Both the position numbers and the translations under genes were made by a program. Source: Anabaena cylindrica PCC 7122 (lineage in GTDB: Bacteria; Cyanobacteriota; Cyanobacteriia; Cyanobacteriales; Nostocaceae). From it: a stretch of 64,000 nt of DNA. Below, in pieces: positions 16,011 to 26,227 of this stretch; positions within the stretch are counted from its first letter, which is position 1, and each line of letters opens with the position of its first letter. The stretch spans positions 2,112,001 through 2,176,000 of the forward strand of contig NC_019771.1 in assembly GCF_000317695.1 (NCBI RefSeq), written 5' to 3'. Below the pieces are notes generated by a model that saw nothing but the letters and a program-made list of their open reading frames with translations, did not search any database and was not told the origin of the DNA.

Positions 16011-17684
16011 ATGATAGCAAAAGCTCAAAAATTTCGTTGGCAAAAAACTAGATATTCGGCTTTATCTCGAAAAATCGACATTTTTATGGCTGCGGGGAAA
16101 TTTATGTTATTTCTTTGGTGGGATGGTATTTTTCCCCAAGATTCTTTAGAACATAAAAAAAACCGGGCTACGTGGTTGGTTAATACTTTAATTAATTTAG
16201 GCCCCACTTTTATTAAAATTGGTCAAACTTTATCAACTCGTGCTGATTTATTACCTTTAGAGTATGTGGAAGCTTTAGGAACTTTACAGGATCAAGTTCC
16301 GGCTTTTAGTAGTCAAGAAGCGATCGCTATGATTGAGTTAGAATTAGGTAAACCTTTACAATTTATCTATCAAGAATTTGAATTGAATCCTTTGGCTGCT
16401 GCTAGTTTAGGTCAAGTGCATAGAGCTAAATTATACACTAACGAAGAGGTTGTTATCAAAGTACAACGTCCGGGTTTAGAGACTTTATTTAAGTTGGATT
16501 TTAAGATATTATTACAGTTAATTAAGTTTGGCAATAAATATTTTGTTCAGGTTAAAAAATATAATTTAGAAGCAATTTATGATGAATTTTTTAATTTGTT
16601 GTTTCAAGAAATTGATTATATTCAAGAAGGCAAAAATTCTGATAGATTTAGAGAGAATTTTTATGGATATCCGCGTGTTATTGTGCCTAAAGTATATTGG
16701 CAGTATACCACAACTAAGATATTAACTTTAGAATATAGACCAGGAATTAAAATAAATGATAAAGCCGCTTTAGAAGCTTGTGGAATTAATATTAATAAGG
16801 TCAATGAAACGGGTATTTGTTGTTATTTAAAACAGTTATTACAAGATGGATTTTTCCAAGTTGATCCTCATCCAGGGAATATGGCAGTCAATCCAGATGG
16901 TAGTATCATATTCTATGATTTTGGCATGATGGCAGAAATCAGAACTTTGGATAAAGATCAGATGATTAAAACCTTTTTTGCTGTGTTAAAAAAGGATAGT
17001 GATGAAGTAGTAACTACTCTCATGAGTATGGGATTACTTGAACCTATCCCAGATATGACTCCAGTGAGAAGATTAATCACATTTTTATTAGATAAGTTCA
17101 CCGATAAACCCTTAGATATTAGGGCATTAGGCGAGTTAAAAAGTGAACTTTATGAAATGTTTGAACAGCAGCCATTTCGCCTACCTGCTCAAATGACATT
17201 TATTTTAAAAGCTTTAACTACATTAGATGGTATTGCTAGGACTTTAGATCCTAAATACAATCCTACAGCATCATCCCAATCATTTGTCAAAAGCCTGGCA
17301 ACTACAAAAGGTAAAGGAAATTCTATCGCCCAATTAAGCAGACAAGCAAGGGATTTTCTTCAATATCAACTGACAAAACCGAATAAAACTGAAGTTTTAG
17401 TTAAAAAATTAGAAGAAAGAGTTGAAAGAGGAGAGTTACAATTAAGAGTTAAAAATGTTGAAAGCGATCGCATATTAAGACGAATTTATCTAGCAGTCAA
17501 AACCTTAATTTATGCTTGTTTAACAGGATTTAGTATGTTGACAGGATTAATTTTGACGATTGCTAAGTATAATAATTGGGCGATTGCTATTTTTTGTGTA
17601 TGTGGTTTTTGTCTATATTTATTAGTTAAATCCCTAATGAAATTAGCAGTTATCGAGAAAATAGAAAAATTGAGTAAAAAGTAG
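16011..17684 (+). CDS. ABC1/AarF (UbiB)-family atypical kinase
   Basis: This protein is 557 residues from the ATG at 16011. It shows the family signatures: an N-terminal KxGQ-type motif (GPTFIKIGQTLSTRADLLP), an Ala-rich loop (PLAAASLGQVHRAKL), the ATP Lys in VVIKVQRPG, the metal-binding QVDPHPGNMAV and the DFG-like FYDFGMM. The C-terminus has two hydrophobic segments (about 500-550) that would anchor it in a membrane. Relatives act in quinone synthesis or, in plants and cyanobacteria, in plastoglobule and prenyl-lipid homeostasis; the exact role here is unknown. The gene is AT-rich and the start is uncertain; a TTG at 15951 is the alternative. Confidence 0.88.
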   Translation: MIAKAQKFRWQKTRYSALSRKIDIFMAAGKFMLFLWWDGIFPQDSLEHKKNRATWLVNTLINLGPTFIKIGQTLSTRADLLPLEYVEALGTLQDQVPAFSSQEAIAMIELELGKPLQFIYQEFELNPLAAASLGQVHRAKLYTNEEVVIKVQRPGLETLFKLDFKILLQLIKFGNKYFVQVKKYNLEAIYDEFFNLLFQEIDYIQEGKNSDRFRENFYGYPRVIVPKVYWQYTTTKILTLEYRPGIKINDKAALEACGININKVNETGICCYLKQLLQDGFFQVDPHPGNMAVNPDGSIIFYDFGMMAEIRTLDKDQMIKTFFAVLKKDSDEVVTTLMSMGLLEPIPDMTPVRRLITFLLDKFTDKPLDIRALGELKSELYEMFEQQPFRLPAQMTFILKALTTLDGIARTLDPKYNPTASSQSFVKSLATTKGKGNSIAQLSRQARDFLQYQLTKPNKTEVLVKKLEERVERGELQLRVKNVESDRILRRIYLAVKTLIYACLTGFSMLTGLILTIAKYNNWAIAIFCVCGFCLYLLVKSLMKLAVIEKIEKLSKK

Positions 17685-17756
17685 CTGGCTAAAGTGTCCC
17701 ATTATTGTCGGTCAAAATCCCATTGTATTTTTTTGTAATTACCGTTGGGAATATGG

Positions 17757-19766
17757 TTAAGTTGGTGGGGAAAACTGAGGTAGAGTGAGGGTAAAACAAA
17801 TTTCGCTGAGAGGGGAGTCTGTAATGGGAGTACTCTCAATAGCGATAGCACCCTGCAAATGCTGTACTAGAGATTTTACCAGGGCTAATCCCAAGCCTGT
17901 ACCTGGTATCCAACGTCCTTTACCACGACGGAACTTGTCAAAGATGTAGGCTGCTTCTTCTTGTGAAATGCCACGCCCTGTATTAGTCACTTTAATAATA
18001 ACTTGATCAACTTCTTCCTCGACTTTGTGACTAACTTGTAAATGGACAACAGTATCACGTTCTGAATATTTACTGACATTAGTGAAAAGTTCTTGCAAAA
18101 TGCGCTCAAAACTCTCAATTTCGGTTTGGAGCGTTAATGACTCCTTGGGTAAATCTACGGTGATAGTTAATTCCTTCTCCGTCAGTTGTTTTTCAACACC
18201 AGTGACAAACTCATTAATCTTAGTATTTAAATCTATACTTTCAAATTGTGGTGCTTCTTTATGAGATTCAAGTTTTTGGAGTGTCAGTAGGTCATTAATC
18301 AAGTTAATTTCCTTGGTACATTCGGATTCTAGAATATCTAGATATCGAGATTGACGATCTGCTGAAATTCCTGGCAAGCGTAGGTTACGAATAGACATTC
18401 GCATATTTGTCAGGGGATAACGCAAGCGATCGCTAATGTTGCTCACAAATTCATCTTTGAGTTCATTTAATTGTTGTAACTGCTCAACATATTGCTTTGT
18501 TTTTTCATATAATTTTGCCTGTACTTCCAAACTCCGCTTCAGTTGCTCTGTTCGTTCATCTACCAAATTTTGGACTTGTCGTAGTGTCTGCGACTGAATT
18601 ATGGCATTACTCAATTGAGCGCAGACCATTTCCACCAAATTCAATTCCGCAGGTTGCCAATTGCGAGCAGTTTCTTGCTGTAAAACCACAAAACCTAAAA
18701 CTTTGCCTTGATTTTCCAATGGCATTAACAGTGTGGTAGGAAACTCCTCAATGGCAAATAATTGATTTGGTTGCCGATCATCTTTTGGTTCTGTAAAATT
18801 ATCAATCATAATCGGTTTCCCCGATTCTACAAATACACGCTGGCATAAACTACAATCTGATAACCAAAAAGACTGCTCTAATTTTTCTACAGCAGTGGCA
18901 GAAACGCTATTAGTCTTACTCCATTCGCCAACTACCGTAGCTTTGGCTTTAGGAATTTGATTTTTTGGACGATTCCTAAACATTGGATCTGCGTATTTCA
19001 ATAAAATCAATAAACCTCGATCTGCTTCTAAAGATTCAGCAGTTGATGAAATCACCAATTGGAGCATTTGATTAAACTCCAAGTTGCTAAGGCTTAGTAT
19101 AGTTAATTGCTTAATTAAACTTTGATGCTGGCTAGTCTTTTGCAGATACTGCTTTTGAGTTGAGAGCAGATGTATTTGTGATATTTGAGCTAAAGCGATC
19201 GCACAAGATAACGCTACTACCTTTAGTAATTGTTTTTCTGATTCATTCCAATCATAAGGTTGGAATTTTATCAGGATAATTATACCATTCTGTTGCTCAT
19301 TAAATCGCGTGGGAATTGCTAACACCGATTTAATCGGGACTGATAAAGATTGACACCCAATTACTAGATTTTTTTGACTTATGGAAATATCATCAATAGT
19401 CAATGGTTCAGAAGCACATTGTACAACTGGTGAACTCATCATCAACTGTTCCATTGATAATATTTCGTCGCAGTGTGATAATTCCAGATATTCTTCGCTA
19501 CACCAATTAGCTGTGGATATTTCAGCCGATTCATCACCTGTGACAGCTAACAGACAGCAGCAATCTACTTTAAATGCTAATCCCAGCAAGTGAGCAATTT
19601 CTTGCAGCATCAAGGATGGATTTGCGCTATTGGCAATGATATGATTAATATCCTGCACCAAAGCATGACCTGTTTTTTCCTGTTGCTGCATCAGCTTGGC
19701 GGGGTATTCTTGTAGTTTTTCTACATCATTTACGTATTGTGGGAATGACAATAAACGCTTTTTCAT
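17757..19766 (-). CDS. GAF-domain sensor histidine kinase with degenerate H-box
   Basis: This is a 669-residue cytoplasmic protein. Two GAF domains (about residues 45-195 and 215-400) are followed by a coiled coil (about 405-440), a HisKA-like region and a HATPase domain (about 555-665, with GTGLGLALVK as G2 box). The H-box, normally SHELRTPL, reads SDRLRYPL: the phospho-acceptor His is Asp446. The G1 box also differs (NTGRGIS instead of DTGxGI). The Asp-Arg codons sit in a GCGATCGC octamer at 18426-18433. It may be a pseudokinase that still senses ligands and partners, or one that signals without autophosphorylation. No transmembrane segment is visible. The next genes are not on the same transcript. 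Confidence 0.85.
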   Translation of the reverse strand: MKKRLLSFPQYVNDVEKLQEYPAKLMQQQEKTGHALVQDINHIIANSANPSLMLQEIAHLLGLAFKVDCCCLLAVTGDESAEISTANWCSEEYLELSHCDEILSMEQLMMSSPVVQCASEPLTIDDISISQKNLVIGCQSLSVPIKSVLAIPTRFNEQQNGIIILIKFQPYDWNESEKQLLKVVALSCAIALAQISQIHLLSTQKQYLQKTSQHQSLIKQLTILSLSNLEFNQMLQLVISSTAESLEADRGLLILLKYADPMFRNRPKNQIPKAKATVVGEWSKTNSVSATAVEKLEQSFWLSDCSLCQRVFVESGKPIMIDNFTEPKDDRQPNQLFAIEEFPTTLLMPLENQGKVLGFVVLQQETARNWQPAELNLVEMVCAQLSNAIIQSQTLRQVQNLVDERTEQLKRSLEVQAKLYEKTKQYVEQLQQLNELKDEFVSNISDRLRYPLTNMRMSIRNLRLPGISADRQSRYLDILESECTKEINLINDLLTLQKLESHKEAPQFESIDLNTKINEFVTGVEKQLTEKELTITVDLPKESLTLQTEIESFERILQELFTNVSKYSERDTVVHLQVSHKVEEEVDQVIIKVTNTGRGISQEEAAYIFDKFRRGKGRWIPGTGLGLALVKSLVQHLQGAIAIESTPITDSPLSEICFTLTLPQFSPPT

Positions 19767-20569
19767 TACTGGTACACTAGTGGATGATCATCCGATACAA
19801 AAATGCTAACAATCTGATGAATCCTGAGTCATTTATAAAGATTTTCCGTTAAATCTTATTATTTATATTTCAGTTACTGTCTTTTTAACAGCCGTATCAA
19901 TCTAGGTCTTAGCGGATAAAGCAGTGAATTCAGGTTCATAACTGAAAAACTGCTAAGAGGCTGCAAGGCAAGTCTTCTCTACCTTTAGTAATAATTAGGC
20001 ATCAATTTTTTGCCCATATTCTAAGAGCCACTTAATATATCAGCATTTTGAGGTTGAATCAGTTTAGAGCCTCAGGATTAGGATATCGTGTCTGTAACTT
20101 TACATAAACCGTAATTTCTCTATAATTACACAAAAAATATCATAGTTGGTATCCGAGTTAATACTGGGTATGTTAGTGACAGTCCACGAAATACAATTTT
20201 GGTGATTCTGGGTTTATCGAGTTGATTTATCTAAACCTGTTGCCAGATCCAAAAAAATAAATCAAAACCAAATTTAAAACGCAACCTAGTTACTTTTAGG
20301 AAAACTAGGCTGCATTTACTGAAATACAACAGAATTCAGGCTTTGCCGTGAGCCTCAGTCAAACGGAGTCAGCCCTATGGCTAACGCCACGCTATCGGAT
20401 TTTGGCATGAGCGCTACTTCCCTTGTCCGCAGGACTTACGGCAAAGCACAGTACAAGTCAGTCGAACCCTGACGCTCACGGAAGTCTCATTAATCTACAA
20501 TCTGCTGTATCAGGATTGGTGTAGGCTGGCAGAAATCATTGACCAGTAGAAAGTTTTCCTCCGCACTCG
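19767..20569. other. Long intergenic region with terminator
   Basis: This 803-bp non-coding region carries a hairpin at 20281-20313 (listed separately) and, at about 20340-20480, a GC-richer stretch including GCTAACGCCACGC, which looks like a dispersed repeat and has partial inverted symmetry. I see no gene. Confidence 0.4.
20269..20313 (-). terminator. Terminator-like hairpin, minus strand
   Basis: CCTAGTT (20285-20291) pairs with AACTAGG (20303-20309), extended by GCA/TGC. Read on the minus strand the hairpin is followed by GTTTTAAATTT, as in an intrinsic terminator. It lies 257 bp after the end of the minus-strand gene at 20570-20872, so that transcript would have a long 3' region, or another short RNA ends here. 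Confidence 0.5.
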
Positions 20570-20872
20570 TTACTCAGCCAGACTCTCGACACTTAGAGGA
20601 ACCATATCGCCATTTTTAGTTAGGGCTAATAACATAGGCTGTTGAGCTTGAATTAATGAGCCTGTGAGTACACAGCGCTCTTCTTGCTGGGCTGTAGCCG
20701 ATATACTAGCTCGAATATCAGCACGGGAAAATCTGGGTTTCCATTCACCTGATTTTTGCTGGACAGTGGGAATAGGAGTTGATGTAGGAGTGGGATTAGG
20801 CTGGGCAAATACCGCAGAACTACCTAAAGTCAACATCAACAGTGTCATCACAGAAATACGATTTAACAACAT
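20570..20872 (-). CDS. Small secreted protein of unknown function
   Basis: This 100-residue protein begins with a clear signal peptide (MLLNRISVMTLLMLTLGSSA, cleavage near VFA-QPN), then a Pro/Thr-rich linker (PNPTPTSTPIPT) and a region of about 60 residues with one Cys. I do not recognise a family. An AGGAG motif lies 9 nt before the ATG, which supports it as a real gene. It is probably periplasmic. Confidence 0.7.
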   Translation of the reverse strand: MLLNRISVMTLLMLTLGSSAVFAQPNPTPTSTPIPTVQQKSGEWKPRFSRADIRASISATAQQEERCVLTGSLIQAQQPMLLALTKNGDMVPLSVESLAE

Positions 20873-20989
20873 TCAGTTTTAACTCCTGGGAATATGTACA
20901 TTAACTTATGTAGCATTACTTACATTCTGACTAAACAATGTGACGGTAACTGATCGAATTTGTTTCCTCTCTTTTTCAATTGATTTCTT

Positions 20990-22195
20990 TTAAACAAACC
21001 GCTGTGTAAACTCATACATTAAATCTACTCGTCCTTTACGCAACATGGCTGGATCTAATCTTTCTGTGGTGTTACAAGTCATTAATACAACCAACCGCTG
21101 CTTAATTTGTACACCAGATTCATCAATTACACTTTGGTATAAAGTGCCATCTAACAATGCCAAAATATGCTCAGTTTTGTTATTATACTGTGCTACTTCT
21201 GAAGCTCTATCTTGAGCTAAATTATCAGCTTCGTTGATGATTATACAAATCCTTTCTAAGTAACTTGGAGGAACAAAATTAGTAATGGCATCATGATCCA
21301 AAATAAAAATTACATAGCCTAAAGGTACTAAAATTTCCTTGGCTACTGATTGTGTCCATGCTGTTTTGCCTGTTCCTGGTTCTCCATGTACTACAACGGC
21401 TAATTGGTTCTGATTGATAATTGCTTGTTGAACTGAGTCACTAAAGTCTTGAATTTTTTGGGGAAATGTACGAATGGGAAATTGATTATGAACTTTCCCA
21501 ACACGACTTTGATATCCACTCAACATCACCGCTAAATCATAAGTCGCCTTATTAATTAAAGGTGCTAGATTTTGGGACATTAAAGTATATTGTCTTCGTC
21601 CACGATCATAAGGATCAATCTGTAACCAAACATCGTATTTAGACCAGTAAGCATAAACAGTATTGATTACATCTAGTCGTTCCCAATTAACAAATTTTTC
21701 TGTGGGAAAATAGAAATCTCTCTCCGAGTAATATTGGGTAATAATATCAGGACTTTCTAATAAACGTAAAACCCTCAAAACGGTAATTTCTTGCAAGAGA
21801 TTCAAAACATAATCAATGGGGATACTATTACGACTCACAAATTGGACAATGGGTGTTTCTGTAGTTAAAACATCCTTGTAGCGATGGTCAGGCGTTATTG
21901 CATCAGGTGTAATAAAATTCCAATATTTTTGCAATTCACCACGAGTATAGTCTGAAGCTAAATTTAATATATTTGCCCACCAAGCATAATCTTTTCTTGC
22001 TAATGCATCTGCATAATAACTTGCTAGATTAATAGTTTTTTGGGTTAATTCATGGGTATCCTGAAATATAATTTGCTGGAAATACCCCCAATCAAAGTCA
22101 CGTTGAAATGGCCGCCAACCATTAGAGAGTAAGTTTTGCCGATTGTTATTCTTGGAATTACTGTCGTCATTACTTCTGAAATAATCAAAATCCAT
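20990..22195 (-). CDS. AAA-family ATPase
   Basis: This is a 401-residue cytoplasmic protein. The C-terminal third is an AAA module: Walker A GEPGTGKTAWTQSVAK (about residue 270), a Walker B-like strand ICIIINEADN in which Asn stands where Asp is usual before Glu, sensor 1 in VVLMTCNTTERLDPAML, and the second-region RKGRVD with probable arginine fingers. The N-terminal 240 residues are unrecognised and rich in Trp and Tyr. The layout (unknown N-domain plus single AAA domain) recalls BCS1/FtsH-type AAA modules, but its substrate is unknown. It stands alone between long non-coding regions. Confidence 0.8.
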   Translation of the reverse strand: MDFDYFRSNDDSNSKNNNRQNLLSNGWRPFQRDFDWGYFQQIIFQDTHELTQKTINLASYYADALARKDYAWWANILNLASDYTRGELQKYWNFITPDAITPDHRYKDVLTTETPIVQFVSRNSIPIDYVLNLLQEITVLRVLRLLESPDIITQYYSERDFYFPTEKFVNWERLDVINTVYAYWSKYDVWLQIDPYDRGRRQYTLMSQNLAPLINKATYDLAVMLSGYQSRVGKVHNQFPIRTFPQKIQDFSDSVQQAIINQNQLAVVVHGEPGTGKTAWTQSVAKEILVPLGYVIFILDHDAITNFVPPSYLERICIIINEADNLAQDRASEVAQYNNKTEHILALLDGTLYQSVIDESGVQIKQRLVVLMTCNTTERLDPAMLRKGRVDLMYEFTQRFV

Positions 22196-23246
22196 ATTTG
22201 ATGCAATTTAGTGATGGTTGAGTTATTTGGTAATTATGCAGGAGATGATGGAAAAGTTTTATCGTATCTACAGGATTTGTTTGGCGCAACTTTATATAAA
22301 ATTGGTATTACTGCCAATAAACTCTACTGGTAAATTATTACACGTATTTTACTTTTAAGCTAATCTCCAAGTTTTTAGTACCTGTAACTGTTAGGGGACA
22401 CAAGTGCTAAGGTTAAATAATTTTTCTCAATTTTGGAAAATAAAAATAATATTACATAAGTTTACATAACTTAAAAGCTATTAAGATGGGAAATTACCCA
22501 AATTAACTAGGAAAAGAGTTAAATAATTAGCGTAGCACCCATTTAGATACTACATACAATACATATACACTACTATGTCAAGTATTATGCTAAAAATATT
22601 TACGTTTCAGTGAGGATTAGCTAAATTTTTTACCAACTGATTAATGTATATTCATTGCTATAGCGGTTTGCTGTTGGATGCAATACGATGAGGGGTGAAG
22701 AGAGACAACTCCTACATAATTGATAATGAAAAACTGTATTTCACTGACCTAAAAACCTTAATAAGGGACTATTTATTAATCAATTTCTTTAAATTTAGGA
22801 AAAATTGGTAAACAGCTTTATTGCAGTCATCAAGATATATTAATGGATATTGTAGGCTGCTGTGAAAAGGCTAGTAAAATTTCTGATATATCTATTTGGT
22901 AGTGTATTTTCATACTGATTTGTATACTGTAAAACAAGTTGTTATTTTTGAAATATTACTTACCAAGTAGTTATTAGTAATACTAATATAAATAACTATC
23001 TAATTTATATATATAAAGTTATTGTAAAACTATTAGGAAAATATTCTGCAATCTTGCATATAATCAAGGTGTGTCTGCTAAAGCTATTCAGATTGAGTTT
23101 TTTTCCTTTTTTATGCAGGGAAATATTATCAACTGAGCGCCAGCAATACACTAGCTAATCCTGAATAAGCTAGTCTCTTATGGCTCGCGGGATTATTGTT
23201 TTTATTAGAAAGATGATAAATCCCAATTTAATTTTCTGGAGAAGAG
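22196..23246. other. Long AT-rich intergenic region
   Basis: This 1,051-bp stretch without a gene lies between the divergent AAA ATPase and receiver genes. It is AT-rich with many stop codons in all frames. No RNA gene or clear repeat is visible. Confidence 0.4.
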
Positions 23247-23705
23247 ATGTATCTGACACATTCATTCATGAGTGATGAAAAGAAGCAAAGCTCTCAGCCA
23301 CCTTTGATTTTGGTCGTCGAGGATCATGATGATAGTCTACTTTTACTTAGTTATGCTCTAGAGTTACTGGGATGCAGATTTATTTGTCAATCTGACAGTT
23401 CTACTACACTATTAGTAGCAAAAGAGTATCAGCCAGACTTGATTTTGTTAGATATTTTGTTACCTAGTCTTAACGGCCTAGATGTTGCTCGATATCTAAA
23501 ACGCGAGCCTCTAACTTGCAATATTCCAGTAGTTGCAGTTACAGCTTTAGCTGGTCGGGAACACCAAGAGCGTATCCTCAGAGCAGGTTTTAATGATTAT
23601 ATTAGCAAACCCTATCTGCTTGAGGATTTAGAGGCGATCATTTGTCGTTTGCTGGATGACAAAATCGAGCCTTATTTGGAGTTTGAAGTATGTCAGGAAA
23701 ATTAG
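23247..23705 (+). CDS. Single-domain response regulator
   Basis: This 152-residue protein is a stand-alone receiver domain: LILVVEDHDDS (acidic pocket), phospho-acceptor Asp69 in LILLDILLPSLNG, Thr in VTALAG and Lys in SKPY. No output domain follows, so it probably passes phosphate to, or binds, a partner. GGAG lies 5 nt before the ATG. It is convergent with the receiver-kinase gene that ends 11 bp away and may be its partner. Confidence 0.9.
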   Translation: MYLTHSFMSDEKKQSSQPPLILVVEDHDDSLLLLSYALELLGCRFICQSDSSTTLLVAKEYQPDLILLDILLPSLNGLDVARYLKREPLTCNIPVVAVTALAGREHQERILRAGFNDYISKPYLLEDLEAIICRLLDDKIEPYLEFEVCQEN

Positions 23706-23716
23706 GTATAATGCAA

Positions 23717-24841
23717 TCAATTTTCTTTAGGTAGTCTCACTGTGAATATACTACCTTTACTTAATTCTGAGGAAAGTTCTATTTTGCCACCGTGAGCTTC
23801 TACAATTCGTTGTGATAGATGCAGTCCTAAGCCACTACCGGATCTTTTGTTTCTACCTTGACGAAATCTTTCAAAAACTGTTGCTTGATCTTCAGGGGAA
23901 ATTCCATAACCTGTGTCTGCAACTTCAATTAAGATTCCACTTTGCTTGGTCTTGGTGGATAAGGTTTCCAAAATGCGGATTTCGACACCACCTGTATCTG
24001 TAAACTTGATGGCATTAGCGATTAAGTTATTCAACACTCGTCGTAGTTCTAGTCTATCACCAATAATAATTCCAGCATAATTACCTAGCTGGTTTAATTG
24101 ATGAGTATCTAATTTGAGAGTCAATTTTTTTTCATTAGCAAGGGGAGTTAGTTCACTGATTACTTCTTCAGCTATTTCCTGTAAGTTGCATTTTTCCAAA
24201 TTTAAGGTTTTTTTACCTGCCTCAAAGCGATAAACTTCTAGTAAGGTGTTGACCATTTGCATTAAATTTTGGTTACTGCGAATCATGACAGAAATGGCTT
24301 GTTTCATTTCTGGAGATATCTTACAAAAAGTTTCCTGTTGAAACAAGTCCAGCATTCGATCAGCTGCTACTAGAGGTGTACGTAAATCATGAGTCAGACG
24401 AGAGACAAAATCTTCTCGCTGACGTGTCATTTTTTGTTGTTCGTCAATGCTGTGTTTAAGTCGCAAGAGCGATCGCACTCTGGCTAGTAGTTCATCTGTA
24501 TCAAATGGTTTACGAATAAAGTCATCAGCACCAGCATCTAATCCTTCCACTACGCTAGATTCGTGAAATGCTGTAATCAACAATATGGGAATATAGCTGA
24601 GATCGGCATGATGACGGATTCTACGTGTGACTTCATAACCATCCATCCCTGGCATCATGACATCTAGCAGAATCAGATCAGGTGGAGATTGTAATATTTT
24701 TTGTAAAGCAGTTGCACCATCTGATACTAAGTCAATTTCATAGCCTTCGCTTTCTAAAATTGTTTGCACTAAAATTAGGTTATCTCTAGTATCATCAACG
24801 GCGAGGATACGGTTAACTTTATCACTCTTGACAACAGACAT
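23717..24841 (-). CDS. Hybrid response regulator-histidine kinase
   Basis: This is a 374-residue cytoplasmic protein. A receiver domain (about 8-125, Asp60 in LILLDVMMPGMDGYEV, Lys in RKPF) precedes a kinase with an intact H-box (LTHDLRTPL, His151) and a HATPase domain with N-box NNLIANAIKF, DTGYGIS and GSGLGLHLS. Receiver-first hybrids like this usually act within a phosphorelay. The gene lies 36 bp after the end of the similar 449-residue gene upstream, so the two are probably one operon. Confidence 0.92.
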   Translation of the reverse strand: MSVVKSDKVNRILAVDDTRDNLILVQTILESEGYEIDLVSDGATALQKILQSPPDLILLDVMMPGMDGYEVTRRIRHHADLSYIPILLITAFHESSVVEGLDAGADDFIRKPFDTDELLARVRSLLRLKHSIDEQQKMTRQREDFVSRLTHDLRTPLVAADRMLDLFQQETFCKISPEMKQAISVMIRSNQNLMQMVNTLLEVYRFEAGKKTLNLEKCNLQEIAEEVISELTPLANEKKLTLKLDTHQLNQLGNYAGIIIGDRLELRRVLNNLIANAIKFTDTGGVEIRILETLSTKTKQSGILIEVADTGYGISPEDQATVFERFRQGRNKRSGSGLGLHLSQRIVEAHGGKIELSSELSKGSIFTVRLPKEN

Positions 24842-24877
24842 AATTTATCAACTTTTTTGAAACAAATCTCAATTAAT

Positions 24878-26227
24878 CTACATTGTTAAGTGAGGATAAC
24901 CCATCACAGCTTTGCTAGATTGAGATGGTGGAAATTCGGGTGGATTTTGAGCAGAATAAAAAAAACCATCACCACTACTTAAACTTAAACTATAATTATC
25001 TCCTGGGTGATAACTAGGTGTTGATGTTATTTGACGAGGTAATTCAATTTTAAATATTGAACCTACTCCTAATTGACTTTCTAGAAATATTTTCCCTCCC
25101 ATCATTTGTACTAATGAGTTAATAATTGCTAGACCCAAACCTGTACCAGGATATTTACGACTAATACCTTGATCTATTTGCCGAAATGCTTCAAAAATAT
25201 GTTGAAAATCTTGAGGAGAAATGCCAATTCCTGTATCTCGGATAGTAATTGTGATCTGATTTTTCTCCTTAATTTCTCTGATTTCTATCCAAATACCTCC
25301 ATATTCGGTAAATTTAACTGCATTGGAAAGTAGGTTAATTAAAATCTGATGTACTCGGATTGGATCATTAAACACTAAAGTATTTTCTAAGTGTATTTCT
25401 ACGAGCAAAGATAACTTTTTAGCTTCAGCTAAAGAACGTATTTCCAATACGGTATTATTAACTATTTTTGAGAAGTCAAATATTTCGGGTTTTAGCTCTA
25501 ATCTGCCAGATTCCAGTTTAGAAAAATCTAATACTTCATTGAGCAGCATTAACAAATGCTTACCATTATTGAGAATACGTTCCACCATATCCGCTTGCTG
25601 ATGAGTAAGTTGACCAAATTTGGGACGTAACAGGATTTGGGAAAAACCAATGATAGCATTCATTGGCGTTCGTAATTCATGGGATATGGTTGCTAAAAAT
25701 TGTGATTTTAGCCGGGATGCTTCTAAAAGTTTTAAATTTTGTGCCTGAATTTGTTGTCGTTGTTTCTCTAATTCTTGGTTTTGATTAATTAGTTGTTCAT
25801 GACTTTCTTTTAACTTCTGATATGCCAAATCTGCTTTGATTTGTGCGTTGTATAATCGGATCGCACTCCGTAAAATCTGTGCCAAATTTACCGAAGATAG
25901 TTTGGATTTAAGAATATAGTCTGTAGCACCTGCTGCCATTAATTCAATAGCAATTTTTTCATCTTCTGGAGCAGTGAGGATGACTAAAGGAACTTTGATT
26001 TCTGAAGAGCGTAGTTTGTTAATTAAAATTAAACTATCTTGGTCTGGTAGGCGATCATCTAGAAACACGCAGTCGAAGTTAGTATTTTTGAGGGCAGAGA
26101 GTGCGTTATTACTATCACTGACCTCACACAATTTCATGTAAACACCTGCTTTTGTCAGGGCTAACCGAACTGCCATGCGATCTACTTCATCATCATCTAC
26201 AACCAAAATTTTCAGCGTCTCTTCCAT
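24878..26227 (-). CDS. Hybrid response regulator-histidine kinase
   Basis: This is a 449-residue cytoplasmic protein. A receiver domain (about 5-125; Asp57 in CVFLDDRLP) is followed by a coiled coil (about 135-170), an H-box (ISHELRTPMN, His183) and a HATPase domain (NLLSNAVKF, DTGIGIS, GTGLGLAI). A tail of about 40 residues rich in Ser, Pro and Tyr follows. It is the first gene of a two-gene minus-strand operon of receiver-kinase hybrids. No sensor or membrane domain is visible, so the input must come from a partner. Confidence 0.92.
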   Translation of the reverse strand: MEETLKILVVDDDEVDRMAVRLALTKAGVYMKLCEVSDSNNALSALKNTNFDCVFLDDRLPDQDSLILINKLRSSEIKVPLVILTAPEDEKIAIELMAAGATDYILKSKLSSVNLAQILRSAIRLYNAQIKADLAYQKLKESHEQLINQNQELEKQRQQIQAQNLKLLEASRLKSQFLATISHELRTPMNAIIGFSQILLRPKFGQLTHQQADMVERILNNGKHLLMLLNEVLDFSKLESGRLELKPEIFDFSKIVNNTVLEIRSLAEAKKLSLLVEIHLENTLVFNDPIRVHQILINLLSNAVKFTEYGGIWIEIREIKEKNQITITIRDTGIGISPQDFQHIFEAFRQIDQGISRKYPGTGLGLAIINSLVQMMGGKIFLESQLGVGSIFKIELPRQITSTPSYHPGDNYSLSLSSGDGFFYSAQNPPEFPPSQSSKAVMGYPHLTM

